From Oligoflexia bacterium (GTDB lineage: Bacteria; Bdellovibrionota; UBA1018), in the NCBI GenBank assembly GCA_903854365.1, contig CAINWE010000234.1, forward strand, positions 1-7,012: DNA of 7,012 nt, read 5' to 3'. Positions 1-5,666 of the stretch are shown here, in pieces. A program made the position numbers and the translations under genes. The stretch's first letter is position 1, and every line of letters begins with the position of its first letter. Below the pieces are notes generated by a model. It saw only the letters and a list, made by a program, of their open reading frames with translations, did no database searches and was not told where the DNA came from.

Positions 1-407
1 AAATTCCTGCATTCTCTTTACATGGTGGTACTTCACGCCCAGATCGAGAAAAAATTCTGAAGGAATTTCAACTCACCAATCAGGGCTCCGTCCTCTTGAT
101 GACTTTAAAAACTGGAGGAGTAGGCCTCAATCTCGTAAAAGCCAGTTACGTCTTTCATCTCGAACCTTGGTGGAATCCGGCAGTTGAAAACCAAGCCACT
201 GACCGAGCCCACCGCATTGGCCAGGAGAAAGCAGTTCAAGTTTACCGTTACCTCATGAAGGAATCCGTTGAAGAAAAAATCGAAATCCTCAAGGAACGAA
301 AGTCAGCCCGTTTTAACTCTCTTTTTTCTTCAACCGAAAATGAAAAAGAGATTAGCCTTTCTGACTCGCGTTTGAGTCAAGCGGATTTCGAGTACCTGCT
401 CGGCTAA
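1..407 (+). CDS. SWI2/SNF2-type helicase, C-terminal end (5' partial)
   Basis: This is the last 134 codons of a gene that begins before the window; the frame is open from base 3 and ends with TAA at 405-407. What remains is the second RecA-like lobe of a superfamily 2 SNF2 ATPase. An HGGTSRPDR segment at visible residues 8-16 matches the region that precedes motif V. TLKTGGVGLNL (34-44) is motif V, and QATDRAHRIGQ (64-74) is the near-invariant SNF2 motif VI with its arginine fingers. HLEPWWNPAVE (52-62) lies between them, as in the family. The tail has the usual SVEEKIEIL helix and a charged C-terminus ending in a DFEYLLG-like motif common in bacterial members. Such proteins are ATP-driven DNA translocases, some of which remodel RNA polymerase or nucleoprotein. 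The ATPase lobe 1 and any SWIM or N-terminal domain are outside the window, so the subfamily cannot be named. Confidence 0.95.
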   Translation, partial: IPAFSLHGGTSRPDREKILKEFQLTNQGSVLLMTLKTGGVGLNLVKASYVFHLEPWWNPAVENQATDRAHRIGQEKAVQVYRYLMKESVEEKIEILKERKSARFNSLFSSTENEKEISLSDSRLSQADFEYLLG

Positions 408-412
408 CCCTG

Positions 413-1426
413 GTGATGAAAAACCGAGTCAAGATCCATCTTTATACCCTCACGCCGCGCGGAGCGCCTAATAGTCGCACCACTGGCTCAGCGCGTACCG
501 GAGCCCTCCTACGAGTAGAATTCGCCGACGAGGAAATCGGCTATGCAGACTGCTTTCCTTGGCCCGAACTGGGAGACGCTCCACTCAGCGCCCAACTTAA
601 CTCTATCAAAACTGGATACCTCACACCCGTCACAGCGCGATCACTTTACTTCGCCAGCAAAGATGCCCAAGCCCGGCTCACTGACAAATCACTTTTTGAA
701 AATTTGGAAATCCCACCCAGCCATTTTCTCGTGACTGATTTGAACTCCTTACACGAAAGCAATCTTCATTCAGCTTCCAAGCTGGGGTTTCAGCGTTTCA
801 AAATTAAGGTAGGCAAATCGCCAGAAGCCGAAGCTTTACAAATTCGTAAACTGTACTCCGCTTGTCGCACGGCTGACGTGCAACTCAGGCTCGACTTTAA
901 CTCCATAATGACCTCAGATAGCTTGGACCTTTTCTTGGCGGGAATAGGAGAAAGCGTCGACATCATTGATTTTTTGGAAGACCCTATCCCCTTCAGCGCA
1001 AAAAAGTGGGCCCTCCTCGAACAAAAATGGAAAATCAAACTTGCTCTTGATCGGCTCCCTTTCGAAAACCAGGCCCAGATTTTAAATCAAATTTCAGACG
1101 CGAGCATCTCAAGAATCGTCATCAAGCCGGCCTCCCAAGACCCGACTCCCTTGATGGAAGCCGCAAAACAATCAAAAATTCAAGTAGTCTTTACAAGTTC
1201 AATGGATCATCCATTAGGGCAACTCTGCGCAGCGTGGTGCGCAGCCACTGCCTTCGAAAAGGAAAACTCCATCCTGGATTGGGCTGGACTCCTTTCTCAC
1301 ACTGCTTATGCGAATCACCCATGGAGTGATGCACTGAGCAGCGAAGGCCCTCGCCTTATTCCTCCCTCAGAGGCCGGTTTTGGCTTAGGGAGTAGGCTCG
1401 AAAACCTCGTCTGGCATAAACTTTAA
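413..1426 (+). CDS. menC: o-succinylbenzoate synthase-like enzyme (enolase superfamily)
   Basis: Probable OSBS, which dehydrates SHCHC to o-succinylbenzoate in cytoplasmic menaquinone synthesis. The 337-residue length is normal for the family. Visible enolase-superfamily residues are the KxK motif in RFKIKVG (K130, K132), metal ligands D161 (LDFN), E189 (LEDP) and D213 (LALD), and the opposite-face lysine K238 (IVIKPA). Their spacing is close to that known for E. coli MenC (K131/K133, D161, E190, D213, K235). TSSMDHPLGQ at 261-270 matches the C-terminal OSBS block. The residue after D213 is Arg where Glu is common. The N-terminal capping domain (about 1-100) is weakly conserved, as usual in this family. 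GTG at 413 and ATG at 416 are adjacent possible starts, and neither has a good Shine-Dalgarno sequence. The 5-8 base gap from the helicase stop suggests translational coupling. No other men gene is in view. An N-succinylamino-acid racemase or dipeptide epimerase activity is the main alternative. Confidence 0.85.
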   Translation: MMKNRVKIHLYTLTPRGAPNSRTTGSARTGALLRVEFADEEIGYADCFPWPELGDAPLSAQLNSIKTGYLTPVTARSLYFASKDAQARLTDKSLFENLEIPPSHFLVTDLNSLHESNLHSASKLGFQRFKIKVGKSPEAEALQIRKLYSACRTADVQLRLDFNSIMTSDSLDLFLAGIGESVDIIDFLEDPIPFSAKKWALLEQKWKIKLALDRLPFENQAQILNQISDASISRIVIKPASQDPTPLMEAAKQSKIQVVFTSSMDHPLGQLCAAWCAATAFEKENSILDWAGLLSHTAYANHPWSDALSSEGPRLIPPSEAGFGLGSRLENLVWHKL

Positions 1427-2340
1427 TATTCGAATTTCAACAAGCCAGAAGAAAGCCAGAAGAAAGCTAAAAAACAAATCAGAATGACAATGACCCAAGC
1501 TTTGAAAAAGCTCTTATTTAGGGGAACAATTGAATACCAAGATTTAAATATAAACTGCGGATTGGCACCTTCCCAAACGGCACGCATTTTTGGAAATACC
1601 TCCTCCACTGTTCCCAGGAGATATCGTCTCCCCGCCTCTGAAGTGGCACGAGCGGGATCACCCCAATAAGCCGCCTGCCGCATTCTGGTCCTCATCCAAA
1701 TCCGACGCCAAAAGGAGGTCTCTTTTTGGATTTTAGGCAACCCTTGATAATCTAAAGCTACTCGATCGGGACAAACCGCCAATGCAATCGATGTATCCCG
1801 CTCCCCTCCGTGCTCGGGTTCATCCAGCCACAAGGGTGATTTCAACCAATTTCGTCCTTTCACCAAAGAAGAACTCACGGAGATGAGCGTTGGCTGAGAA
1901 CGGAAGCGAAAAAATCCTGGTAAACGAAAAACTCCATTCCCCCGTGCCACTATCCAGCCCGCATCTTCTATGGCGGTCAACTGACGAGGCCCCAAATTTC
2001 CCGAAAAACACGCAAAGTGAAGAAACCCGAGTCGAGAAAGGGCCTGACAAGCATCCACCAGCCAATCCCTTAAAACATGAGGCCGCACCCCCAAAGCAAT
2101 ACGAGTCGTGCTCGTATCAATTCCTAACGGGGCCTTCGGCATCACAATCCCGTGCCACCCTGACATTTCTCTTTCTAAATGTTGGGCTGCTAGAAAACAC
2201 AGGCGATCAGCCTCTTCCAAATCGAGGCCCATCGGCAAATGAGGACCGTGATCCTCCAGTGGACCTACCGGAAAAAAAAACACAGTCGTCGCTCTAGGAA
2301 GATTCTCCAACTGCAAGGATGTCAATTTTTCAAATTCCAT
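1423..2340 (-). CDS. creatininase-family metallohydrolase with C-terminal membrane anchor
   Basis: A 305-residue member of the creatininase family, whose members include creatininase, MftE and FAPy deformylases (metal-dependent C-N hydrolases). The N-terminal block PVGPLEDHGPHLPMGLD (24-40) supplies E29, H31 and D40, equivalents of known metal ligands. EHGGERDTS (176-184) matches the family's second block, HAGExETS. The middle block, normally NGHGGN, reads ACFSGN at 110-115, so the usual ligand His is Phe112; the nearest His is H108. Residues 281-301 (WVIVILICFLAFFWLSS region) form one hydrophobic helix after a lysine-bearing segment, ending in LLKFEY. This implies a tail anchor with the catalytic domain probably cytoplasmic, as no signal peptide is seen. 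The ATG directly follows the amidohydrolase stop (TAAATG), so the two are very likely co-transcribed and coupled. The stop overlaps the menC stop. The substrate is unknown, and activity is uncertain because of the missing His. Confidence 0.85.
   Translation of the reverse strand: MEFEKLTSLQLENLPRATTVFFFPVGPLEDHGPHLPMGLDLEEADRLCFLAAQHLEREMSGWHGIVMPKAPLGIDTSTTRIALGVRPHVLRDWLVDACQALSRLGFLHFACFSGNLGPRQLTAIEDAGWIVARGNGVFRLPGFFRFRSQPTLISVSSSLVKGRNWLKSPLWLDEPEHGGERDTSIALAVCPDRVALDYQGLPKIQKETSFWRRIWMRTRMRQAAYWGDPARATSEAGRRYLLGTVEEVFPKMRAVWEGANPQFIFKSWYSIVPLNKSFFKAWVIVILICFLAFFWLSSGLLKFEY
1443..1467. repeat. 11-bp tandem repeat, 2.3 copies
   Basis: AGCCAGAAGAA occurs at 1443-1453 and again at 1454-1464, followed by a further AGC. 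It lies in the last codons of the creatininase-like gene, coding for part of the membrane helix and tail (read on the minus strand). Because 11 is not a multiple of three, gain or loss of one unit shifts the reading frame there. Confidence 0.8.
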
Positions 2341-3279
2341 TTAGGCAAGTCCTAGGTTGAGAATTTTTGCCGCATTCTCTCCCAGAATAAGCCTTCCTTG
2401 CTCCTCGTTCAACAAGCCCGTTTCAATTCCATCAAGTATTTTATTTTTTCCAAACATGAGGTTAGAACCGTAAAAAGGCCAGTCCGTGCCAAACAATACC
2501 CGTTCTGAGCCAAGCCGACGTACCGCCTCCCCAATCACCTCAGTAGGCTGCCGTGAAGTATCCACCCAGAGATTGGAAAACTCTTCACAAAGATCCAATG
2601 CGGTATTGGGATCATGAAAATTAATATGAGCCAGTATAAATCGAACTCGGGGGAAGGATTCGTACCACTTTACAAAATTTTCAGCTCTTGCCTGTAATGG
2701 GCTTCGATAAAGCACTTTCGAATGAACGTGCCCCGTATGCAAAATCACTGGCAAGTCCATTTCATCAGCTACGCGAAGCAATGCTCGATACCTCAAAGAA
2801 TTGACATCATCCCCATCAAAAGCTGGATGAATCTTTAGAGCCCGCGCGCCACGCGCCACAAAAGATTTAAGCACTTTCGCGGGCTCCGCGGTGCCCCGCG
2901 GAAGATTCACCACAGGAATGAATCTGGGCTGCTCTGCTGCCAGACTTAGAATAAATTCATTCGTGATCCACGGAGGCTGAGCGATCACCCACGAAAAATT
3001 AACTCCAGACTCGTCCATAGCTGTCAACAAATCACTTGGAGTAGACTCGACCAAGAGCCCAGGCAAAGGTAATAGCGCGCTCACAGCATCCATAGGATCG
3101 CGAGCCACACGAGGCAGATACCTCAACAAACTTTGCGCGCCGTGCACCGACTTAGACACAGGACGCAGCCAATCCCGAGCCTTATCCCTGAAACGACTCA
3201 AACCATCTATTGAAATCATTTCAGAACGATTCAACAAATTGGGGAAAACATGACTGTAACAGTCAACGACTAAAGCCAT
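2341..3279 (-). CDS. amidohydrolase-2 family TIM-barrel metallohydrolase
   Basis: A protein of 312 residues from ATG 3279, of the amidohydrolase-2 family (ACMSD and related hydrolases/decarboxylases). Numbered from that ATG, the visible family motifs are VVDCYSH (4-10, normally DxHxH), ALKIHP (K149, H151), VILHTGH (H181, H184), FILAHIN (H218) and LFGTDWPF (metal-binding D266). The C-terminal EEQGRLILGENAAKIL is the typical ending. The first His of the HxH pair is Tyr8, the one departure from the usual ligand set. A GTG at 3306 would add nine residues. I prefer ATG because the first barrel strand normally follows the start closely, although neither start has a strong ribosome site. The creatininase-like gene follows with no gap, and the membrane-protein gene at 3372 is divergent. 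The family suggests hydrolysis or decarboxylation of a small cyclic or carboxylated compound; the substrate is not evident. Confidence 0.86.
   Translation of the reverse strand: MALVVDCYSHVFPNLLNRSEMISIDGLSRFRDKARDWLRPVSKSVHGAQSLLRYLPRVARDPMDAVSALLPLPGLLVESTPSDLLTAMDESGVNFSWVIAQPPWITNEFILSLAAEQPRFIPVVNLPRGTAEPAKVLKSFVARGARALKIHPAFDGDDVNSLRYRALLRVADEMDLPVILHTGHVHSKVLYRSPLQARAENFVKWYESFPRVRFILAHINFHDPNTALDLCEEFSNLWVDTSRQPTEVIGEAVRRLGSERVLFGTDWPFYGSNLMFGKNKILDGIETGLLNEEQGRLILGENAAKILNLGLA
3251..3265. repeat. 15-bp perfect palindrome (7-1-7)
   Basis: TGACTGT-A-ACAGTCA is a perfect inverted repeat with a single central base. It lies 12 bases inside the amidohydrolase gene, over the codons for DCYSH, just downstream of the start and close to the divergent intergenic region. 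It could be an operator or simply a consequence of the codons; a 7-bp match of this sort is expected occasionally in 7 kb. Confidence 0.3.
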
Positions 3280-3371
3280 TCTGTAGCACCATCCAAGTCC
3301 TTTCACCAGTTACCCAACCTACCTCGAAGTGTCAATGGCGCTTCACTGCGAAAAAAGGTATAAGGACTGTC

Positions 3372-3788
3372 ATGAAAGCAGCCATTTTGAGCGGTTTATT
3401 AGGAAGTTTTCTGTCAACTGCAGCTGGACTCCGCATCCTCAACCTGAGCTGGGACGAAGTCCTGTTTTGCATTTTCAGCTCGAATGTAGCAGCACTCATA
3501 GGTCTGACTCTCACTCTTCAAATTGAAAAAACGAGTTGGTTTAAGAAGCCGAAGATTCCCAGCGCACTAAAAACCTGGTCATTGCTAGTGGCTTTTTACC
3601 TGGGAATTTCTGTTATCCTGGCCACTCCTCTTCAATCGGTAGATGGCTTTTTCATCCTCGTTCTCCCCTTAATTCTCAGTACTGGATTTTCTCTCGTCCT
3701 ATTTGGCCCCATTCAAGACTATTTGATCCGGCGCCAGCAAAGAAAAGACATTGCCTATGATCGCGATCATCCTGCTCAACAGATCTGA
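3372..3788 (+). CDS. small four-helix membrane protein, unknown function
   Basis: A protein of 138 residues that I do not recognise. The frame is open further upstream, but ATG 3372 is the likely start: it has AAGGA at 3362-3366 with a 5-base spacing, and the upstream part of the frame lies antisense to the amidohydrolase start and has no membrane character. Four hydrophobic segments are visible, at about residues 2-22, 28-50, 69-91 and 93-115. A short basic stretch (SWFKKPK) sits between the second and third. The C-terminal tail is strongly charged (YLIRRQQRKD), which by the positive-inside rule suggests a cytoplasmic C-terminus. There are no catalytic motifs. It is divergent from the amidohydrolase gene and lies 47 bases before the next membrane-protein gene on the same strand, so the two may form an operon. 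Confidence 0.72.
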   Translation: MKAAILSGLLGSFLSTAAGLRILNLSWDEVLFCIFSSNVAALIGLTLTLQIEKTSWFKKPKIPSALKTWSLLVAFYLGISVILATPLQSVDGFFILVLPLILSTGFSLVLFGPIQDYLIRRQQRKDIAYDRDHPAQQI

Positions 3789-3835
3789 GCCCAAGGCAAA
3801 AATTAATCAATTCTTGTTTTCTCAATTTTCAGGCA

Positions 3836-4354
3836 ATGCTATACGAGACGAATATGGAATATAATCTTGTTGAGACTTGGTTACGGCGTGACCCCATTCG
3901 ATGGATTGCTGGCATTTTAGGTGGAATATTTGCAGGTTTACTCGCTATGGCCGTTGCCGTCGGCGTTTCTTCGGCCTTGGGCTGGGACCCGACTTTCCCA
4001 ATCAAACTCATGGGCACACCCATTCTCGGAGCGGCTGCCACCGATTTGCAATCGACACAAGGTACTATCGCTGGGGCATTCTTGATTGAAGCACTCGGCA
4101 TATTCTGGGGTATTGTCTTCGCACACTTCACCGCCACGAACTCTGTTTCAGCACTCTTTTGGATGGGGCTTGCCTGGGGTGCTTTCAGCTGGATTTTTAC
4201 TTGGAACCTCTTCCTGCAATCATTCAAACCGATCTTTGCTGCTCGCATACCCGCAGGCCCTGCCCTCCCTGTCTGTATTGCTTACGGTTTAGGCTTAGTC
4301 TCGGTAGCATTTTTTGACCGCTTGCTCAGAGGATCGTCCTCTCAGACCCAATAG
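3836..4354 (+). CDS. conserved-looking integral membrane protein, unknown function
   Basis: A protein of 172 residues without a family name I can give. After a short amphipathic start ending in WLRRDPIRW (15-23), there are about four membrane helices: 24-48 (rich in Gly and Ala), 77-99, 104-127 and 144-163. A loop, PIKLMGTPILGAAATD (55-70), may be half-buried. Helices two and three carry aromatic and small residues in patterns such as FWGIVFAHFTATNS and WGAFSWIFTWNLFLQSF, which look constrained rather than random. The tail is short and polar (RGSSSQTQ). The start is ATG 3836, or possibly ATG 3854 (residue 7), which has a GAG six bases upstream; neither site is strong. It follows the other small membrane protein on the same strand and converges with the rfaE2-like gene, leaving only nine bases between the stops. 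A transport or envelope role would be a guess. Confidence 0.8.
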   Translation: MLYETNMEYNLVETWLRRDPIRWIAGILGGIFAGLLAMAVAVGVSSALGWDPTFPIKLMGTPILGAAATDLQSTQGTIAGAFLIEALGIFWGIVFAHFTATNSVSALFWMGLAWGAFSWIFTWNLFLQSFKPIFAARIPAGPALPVCIAYGLGLVSVAFFDRLLRGSSSQTQ

Positions 4355-4363
4355 CTCGATCAC

Positions 4364-4858
4364 TTACCTGGACTTTGCTTTTGCGATGAGGGCCGTAGTG
4401 CTCCGACCCTCCACAAAGGGAATCGACTGAACAGCTCCGCCCCAGGAAAGCACTTCAGACGCGCCGACGATCTGATCTACTTTCCAGTCCCCCCCTTTCG
4501 CCAAAATTTGGGGACGGAACCGGTGAATGAGTTCTAGCGGAGTGTCCTCCTCAAACCAGGTCACCCAATCTACCGACTCTAGGGATGCAATGACCTCAAG
4601 CCGATCCTGCAACGAGTTCAAGGGCCTTTGAGGCCCTTTCAACCTTCGAATCGACTCATCCGAGTTGAGGCCAACGATCAAGCCGTCTCCAAGATTCCTT
4701 GCCTCCTGCAAATACGTCACGTGCCCCTTGTGCAAAACATCGAAACAACCATTCGTGAAGACCACCCTCGAAGCTCGATTCAGAGGTAATTCCAATTGTT
4801 TTTGGAGGTCGTCAGCCGAAAAAATTTTTCCCAGAAAAGATCGAACCAGTTTTGGCAT
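4364..4858 (-). CDS. rfaE2: D-glycero-beta-D-manno-heptose 1-phosphate adenylyltransferase (RfaE domain II)
   Basis: A cytoplasmic nucleotidyltransferase of 164 residues, matching the C-terminal half of bifunctional HldE/RfaE. It is predicted to join ATP and heptose-1-phosphate into ADP-heptose for the LPS inner core. VVFTNGCFDVLHKGHVTYL (32-50) holds the HxGH nucleotide-binding motif at H43-H46. IVGLNSDESIRRLKG (61-75) and RPLNSLQDR (78-86) follow in the family order. LAKGGDW (119-125) and EGRSTTALI (150-158) are the usual C-terminal blocks. The roughly 30 residues before the Rossmann core match stand-alone versions of the enzyme. The kinase half (domain I) is not next door and must be encoded elsewhere if the pathway is complete. 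ATG 4858 has no good Shine-Dalgarno sequence. The general cytidylyltransferase fold (TagD-like) is the alternative, but the RPLN and KGGDW blocks favour RfaE2. Confidence 0.92.
   Translation of the reverse strand: MPKLVRSFLGKIFSADDLQKQLELPLNRASRVVFTNGCFDVLHKGHVTYLQEARNLGDGLIVGLNSDESIRRLKGPQRPLNSLQDRLEVIASLESVDWVTWFEEDTPLELIHRFRPQILAKGGDWKVDQIVGASEVLSWGGAVQSIPFVEGRSTTALIAKAKSR
4620..4638. repeat. perfect 8-bp hairpin inside rfaE2-like gene
   Basis: AAGGGCCT-TTG-AGGCCCTT forms an eight-pair stem with a three-base loop. It lies over the codons for the conserved KGPQRPL segment. The minus-strand transcript gives the same stem with a CAA loop and no U-run after it in a position that would suggest a functional terminator. 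It probably reflects codon choice. Confidence 0.5.
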
Positions 4859-4914
4859 AGCGAGAGTCTAAATCAGCGCGTCAACTTTGTCACCTAGAGC
4901 AAGAGTCTCTAATT

Positions 4915-4945
4915 TTGACAACTGCGTCTCCATTTGCGGTATCCT
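4915..4945 (+). promoter_or_regulatory. candidate sigma-70 promoter for the RDD gene
   Basis: TTGACA at 4915-4920 is a perfect -35 hexamer, and TATCCT at 4940-4945 is a weaker -10 (four of six). The spacing of 19 is longer than the ideal 17. Initiation near 4952 would leave a leader of about 16 bases that still contains the AGGGGG ribosome site at 4954-4959. The site sits in the only divergent spacer of any size in this half of the window (4859-4967). Confidence 0.35.
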
Positions 4946-4967
4946 AGGTTCTTAGGGGGATAGAAAA

Positions 4968-5666
4968 ATGCACTCAGACTTTAAGCCTAACCCAAATCAT
5001 AAAAAACCGGTCTCTTTTCAACCTCTCCACTCCGGCTTAGGTTTCCATCCCTTTCCGGACGGACTCCCATACTCCGCCCAAAAAGGCCAAAACCTACCCA
5101 GTCCTTCGGCAACTCGAACCAACTCTAACCCGTCTCAGGGCCGTACTGAAAGTTCGCCTTTACTCGGGCGGCCTGATCCCGCTCTCCCACCGATTAAAAA
5201 ACTCCTGCAAGATACTACGACTCCATCCCCCGCCCCCCAGAAACCGATTCAGACTCCAGCGCTCACGCTATCCTATTCCCTCAGTCGCTCGCTGGCCTAT
5301 CTTCTCGACCTCTTCATCCACAGTTCTCTCATGTGCTCCGTCATCGCTCTGACCTTATGGTTCAACGAAATTGATCTAAGAATTTTAGTGGATTCGGGGA
5401 TGCTACCCGTCGCTACTCTCTTCCTAGTTGCGTTCAACTGGTTTCTCGTCATGCTCCAAGAAGTCGTATTTCGAACCAGCCTTGGCAAATCCGTTTTTCG
5501 CCTTTCTCTGCCTACATCTCGACTCAGAATCTTATGCCGAGCTATTCTATTTGTACCGAGCGCCGCACTGGGAGTTGGCATTATTCTGGGACTTTTTAAC
5601 CCGAGAAAACGATGCCTACATGACCTCATCGTCAACGCGCAGCCTACCTGGATGACCATTCTCTAG
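4968..5666 (+). CDS. RDD-family membrane protein with long Pro/Ser-rich N-terminal tail
   Basis: A protein of 232 residues. The C-terminal 130 residues are an RDD domain: SLSRSLAYLLDLFI (104-117) carries the name-giving Arg107 and Asp114 at the start of helix one (about 108-130), helix two spans about 145-166, TSLGKSVFRLSL (170-181) matches the conserved GK loop, and helix three (about 192-211) leads into NPRKRCLHDLI (211-221), the typical RxxHD ending. Residues 1-98 are low-complexity and rich in Pro, Ser, Thr and Asn, with no signal peptide, and are probably a disordered cytoplasmic tail. ATG 4968 has AGGGGG at 4954-4959, eight bases away. RDD proteins are small inner-membrane proteins; a few have been linked to ion transport, but most have no assigned role. 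The gene is divergent from rfaE2 and converges with the TolC-like gene, overlapping it by 23 bases. Confidence 0.86.
   Translation: MHSDFKPNPNHKKPVSFQPLHSGLGFHPFPDGLPYSAQKGQNLPSPSATRTNSNPSQGRTESSPLLGRPDPALPPIKKLLQDTTTPSPAPQKPIQTPALTLSYSLSRSLAYLLDLFIHSSLMCSVIALTLWFNEIDLRILVDSGMLPVATLFLVAFNWFLVMLQEVVFRTSLGKSVFRLSLPTSRLRILCRAILFVPSAALGVGIILGLFNPRKRCLHDLIVNAQPTWMTIL

Noticed and set aside
1890..2297. Open frame of 135 codons on the + strand
   Set aside because: It is wholly antisense to the creatininase-like gene, which has clear family motifs; the translation is Pro/Ser-rich with no motif.
2875..2903. GC-rich hairpin (CGCGGG with CCCGCG, loop 11) containing two CCGCGG sites
   Set aside because: It lies inside the amidohydrolase coding sequence, and the outer pairs fail in the minus-strand transcript, so it is most simply a run of GC-rich codons.
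3307..3335. Possible minus-strand promoter: TTGACA (3335-3330) before the amidohydrolase
   Set aside because: The hexamer at the right distance (TAACTG) is a poor -10, so only the -35 half is supported. If real, it would favour the ATG 3279 start over GTG 3306.
3359..3364. TATAAG as a -10 element for the gene at 3372
   Set aside because: There is no matching -35, and initiation from it would fall on the start codon despite the good Shine-Dalgarno sequence there.
3210..3371. Upstream extension of the open frame before the membrane protein at 3372
   Set aside because: It lies antisense to the amidohydrolase start, has no recognisable composition, and ATG 3372 has a clear ribosome site.
3829..4248. 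Open frame of 139 codons on the minus strand
   Set aside because: It is the antisense shadow of the membrane protein at 3836-4354, with Lys/Ala/Pro-rich composition and no motif.
5297..5659. Open frame of 120 codons on the minus strand
   Set aside because: It is antisense to the RDD domain; Arg-rich with no motif.
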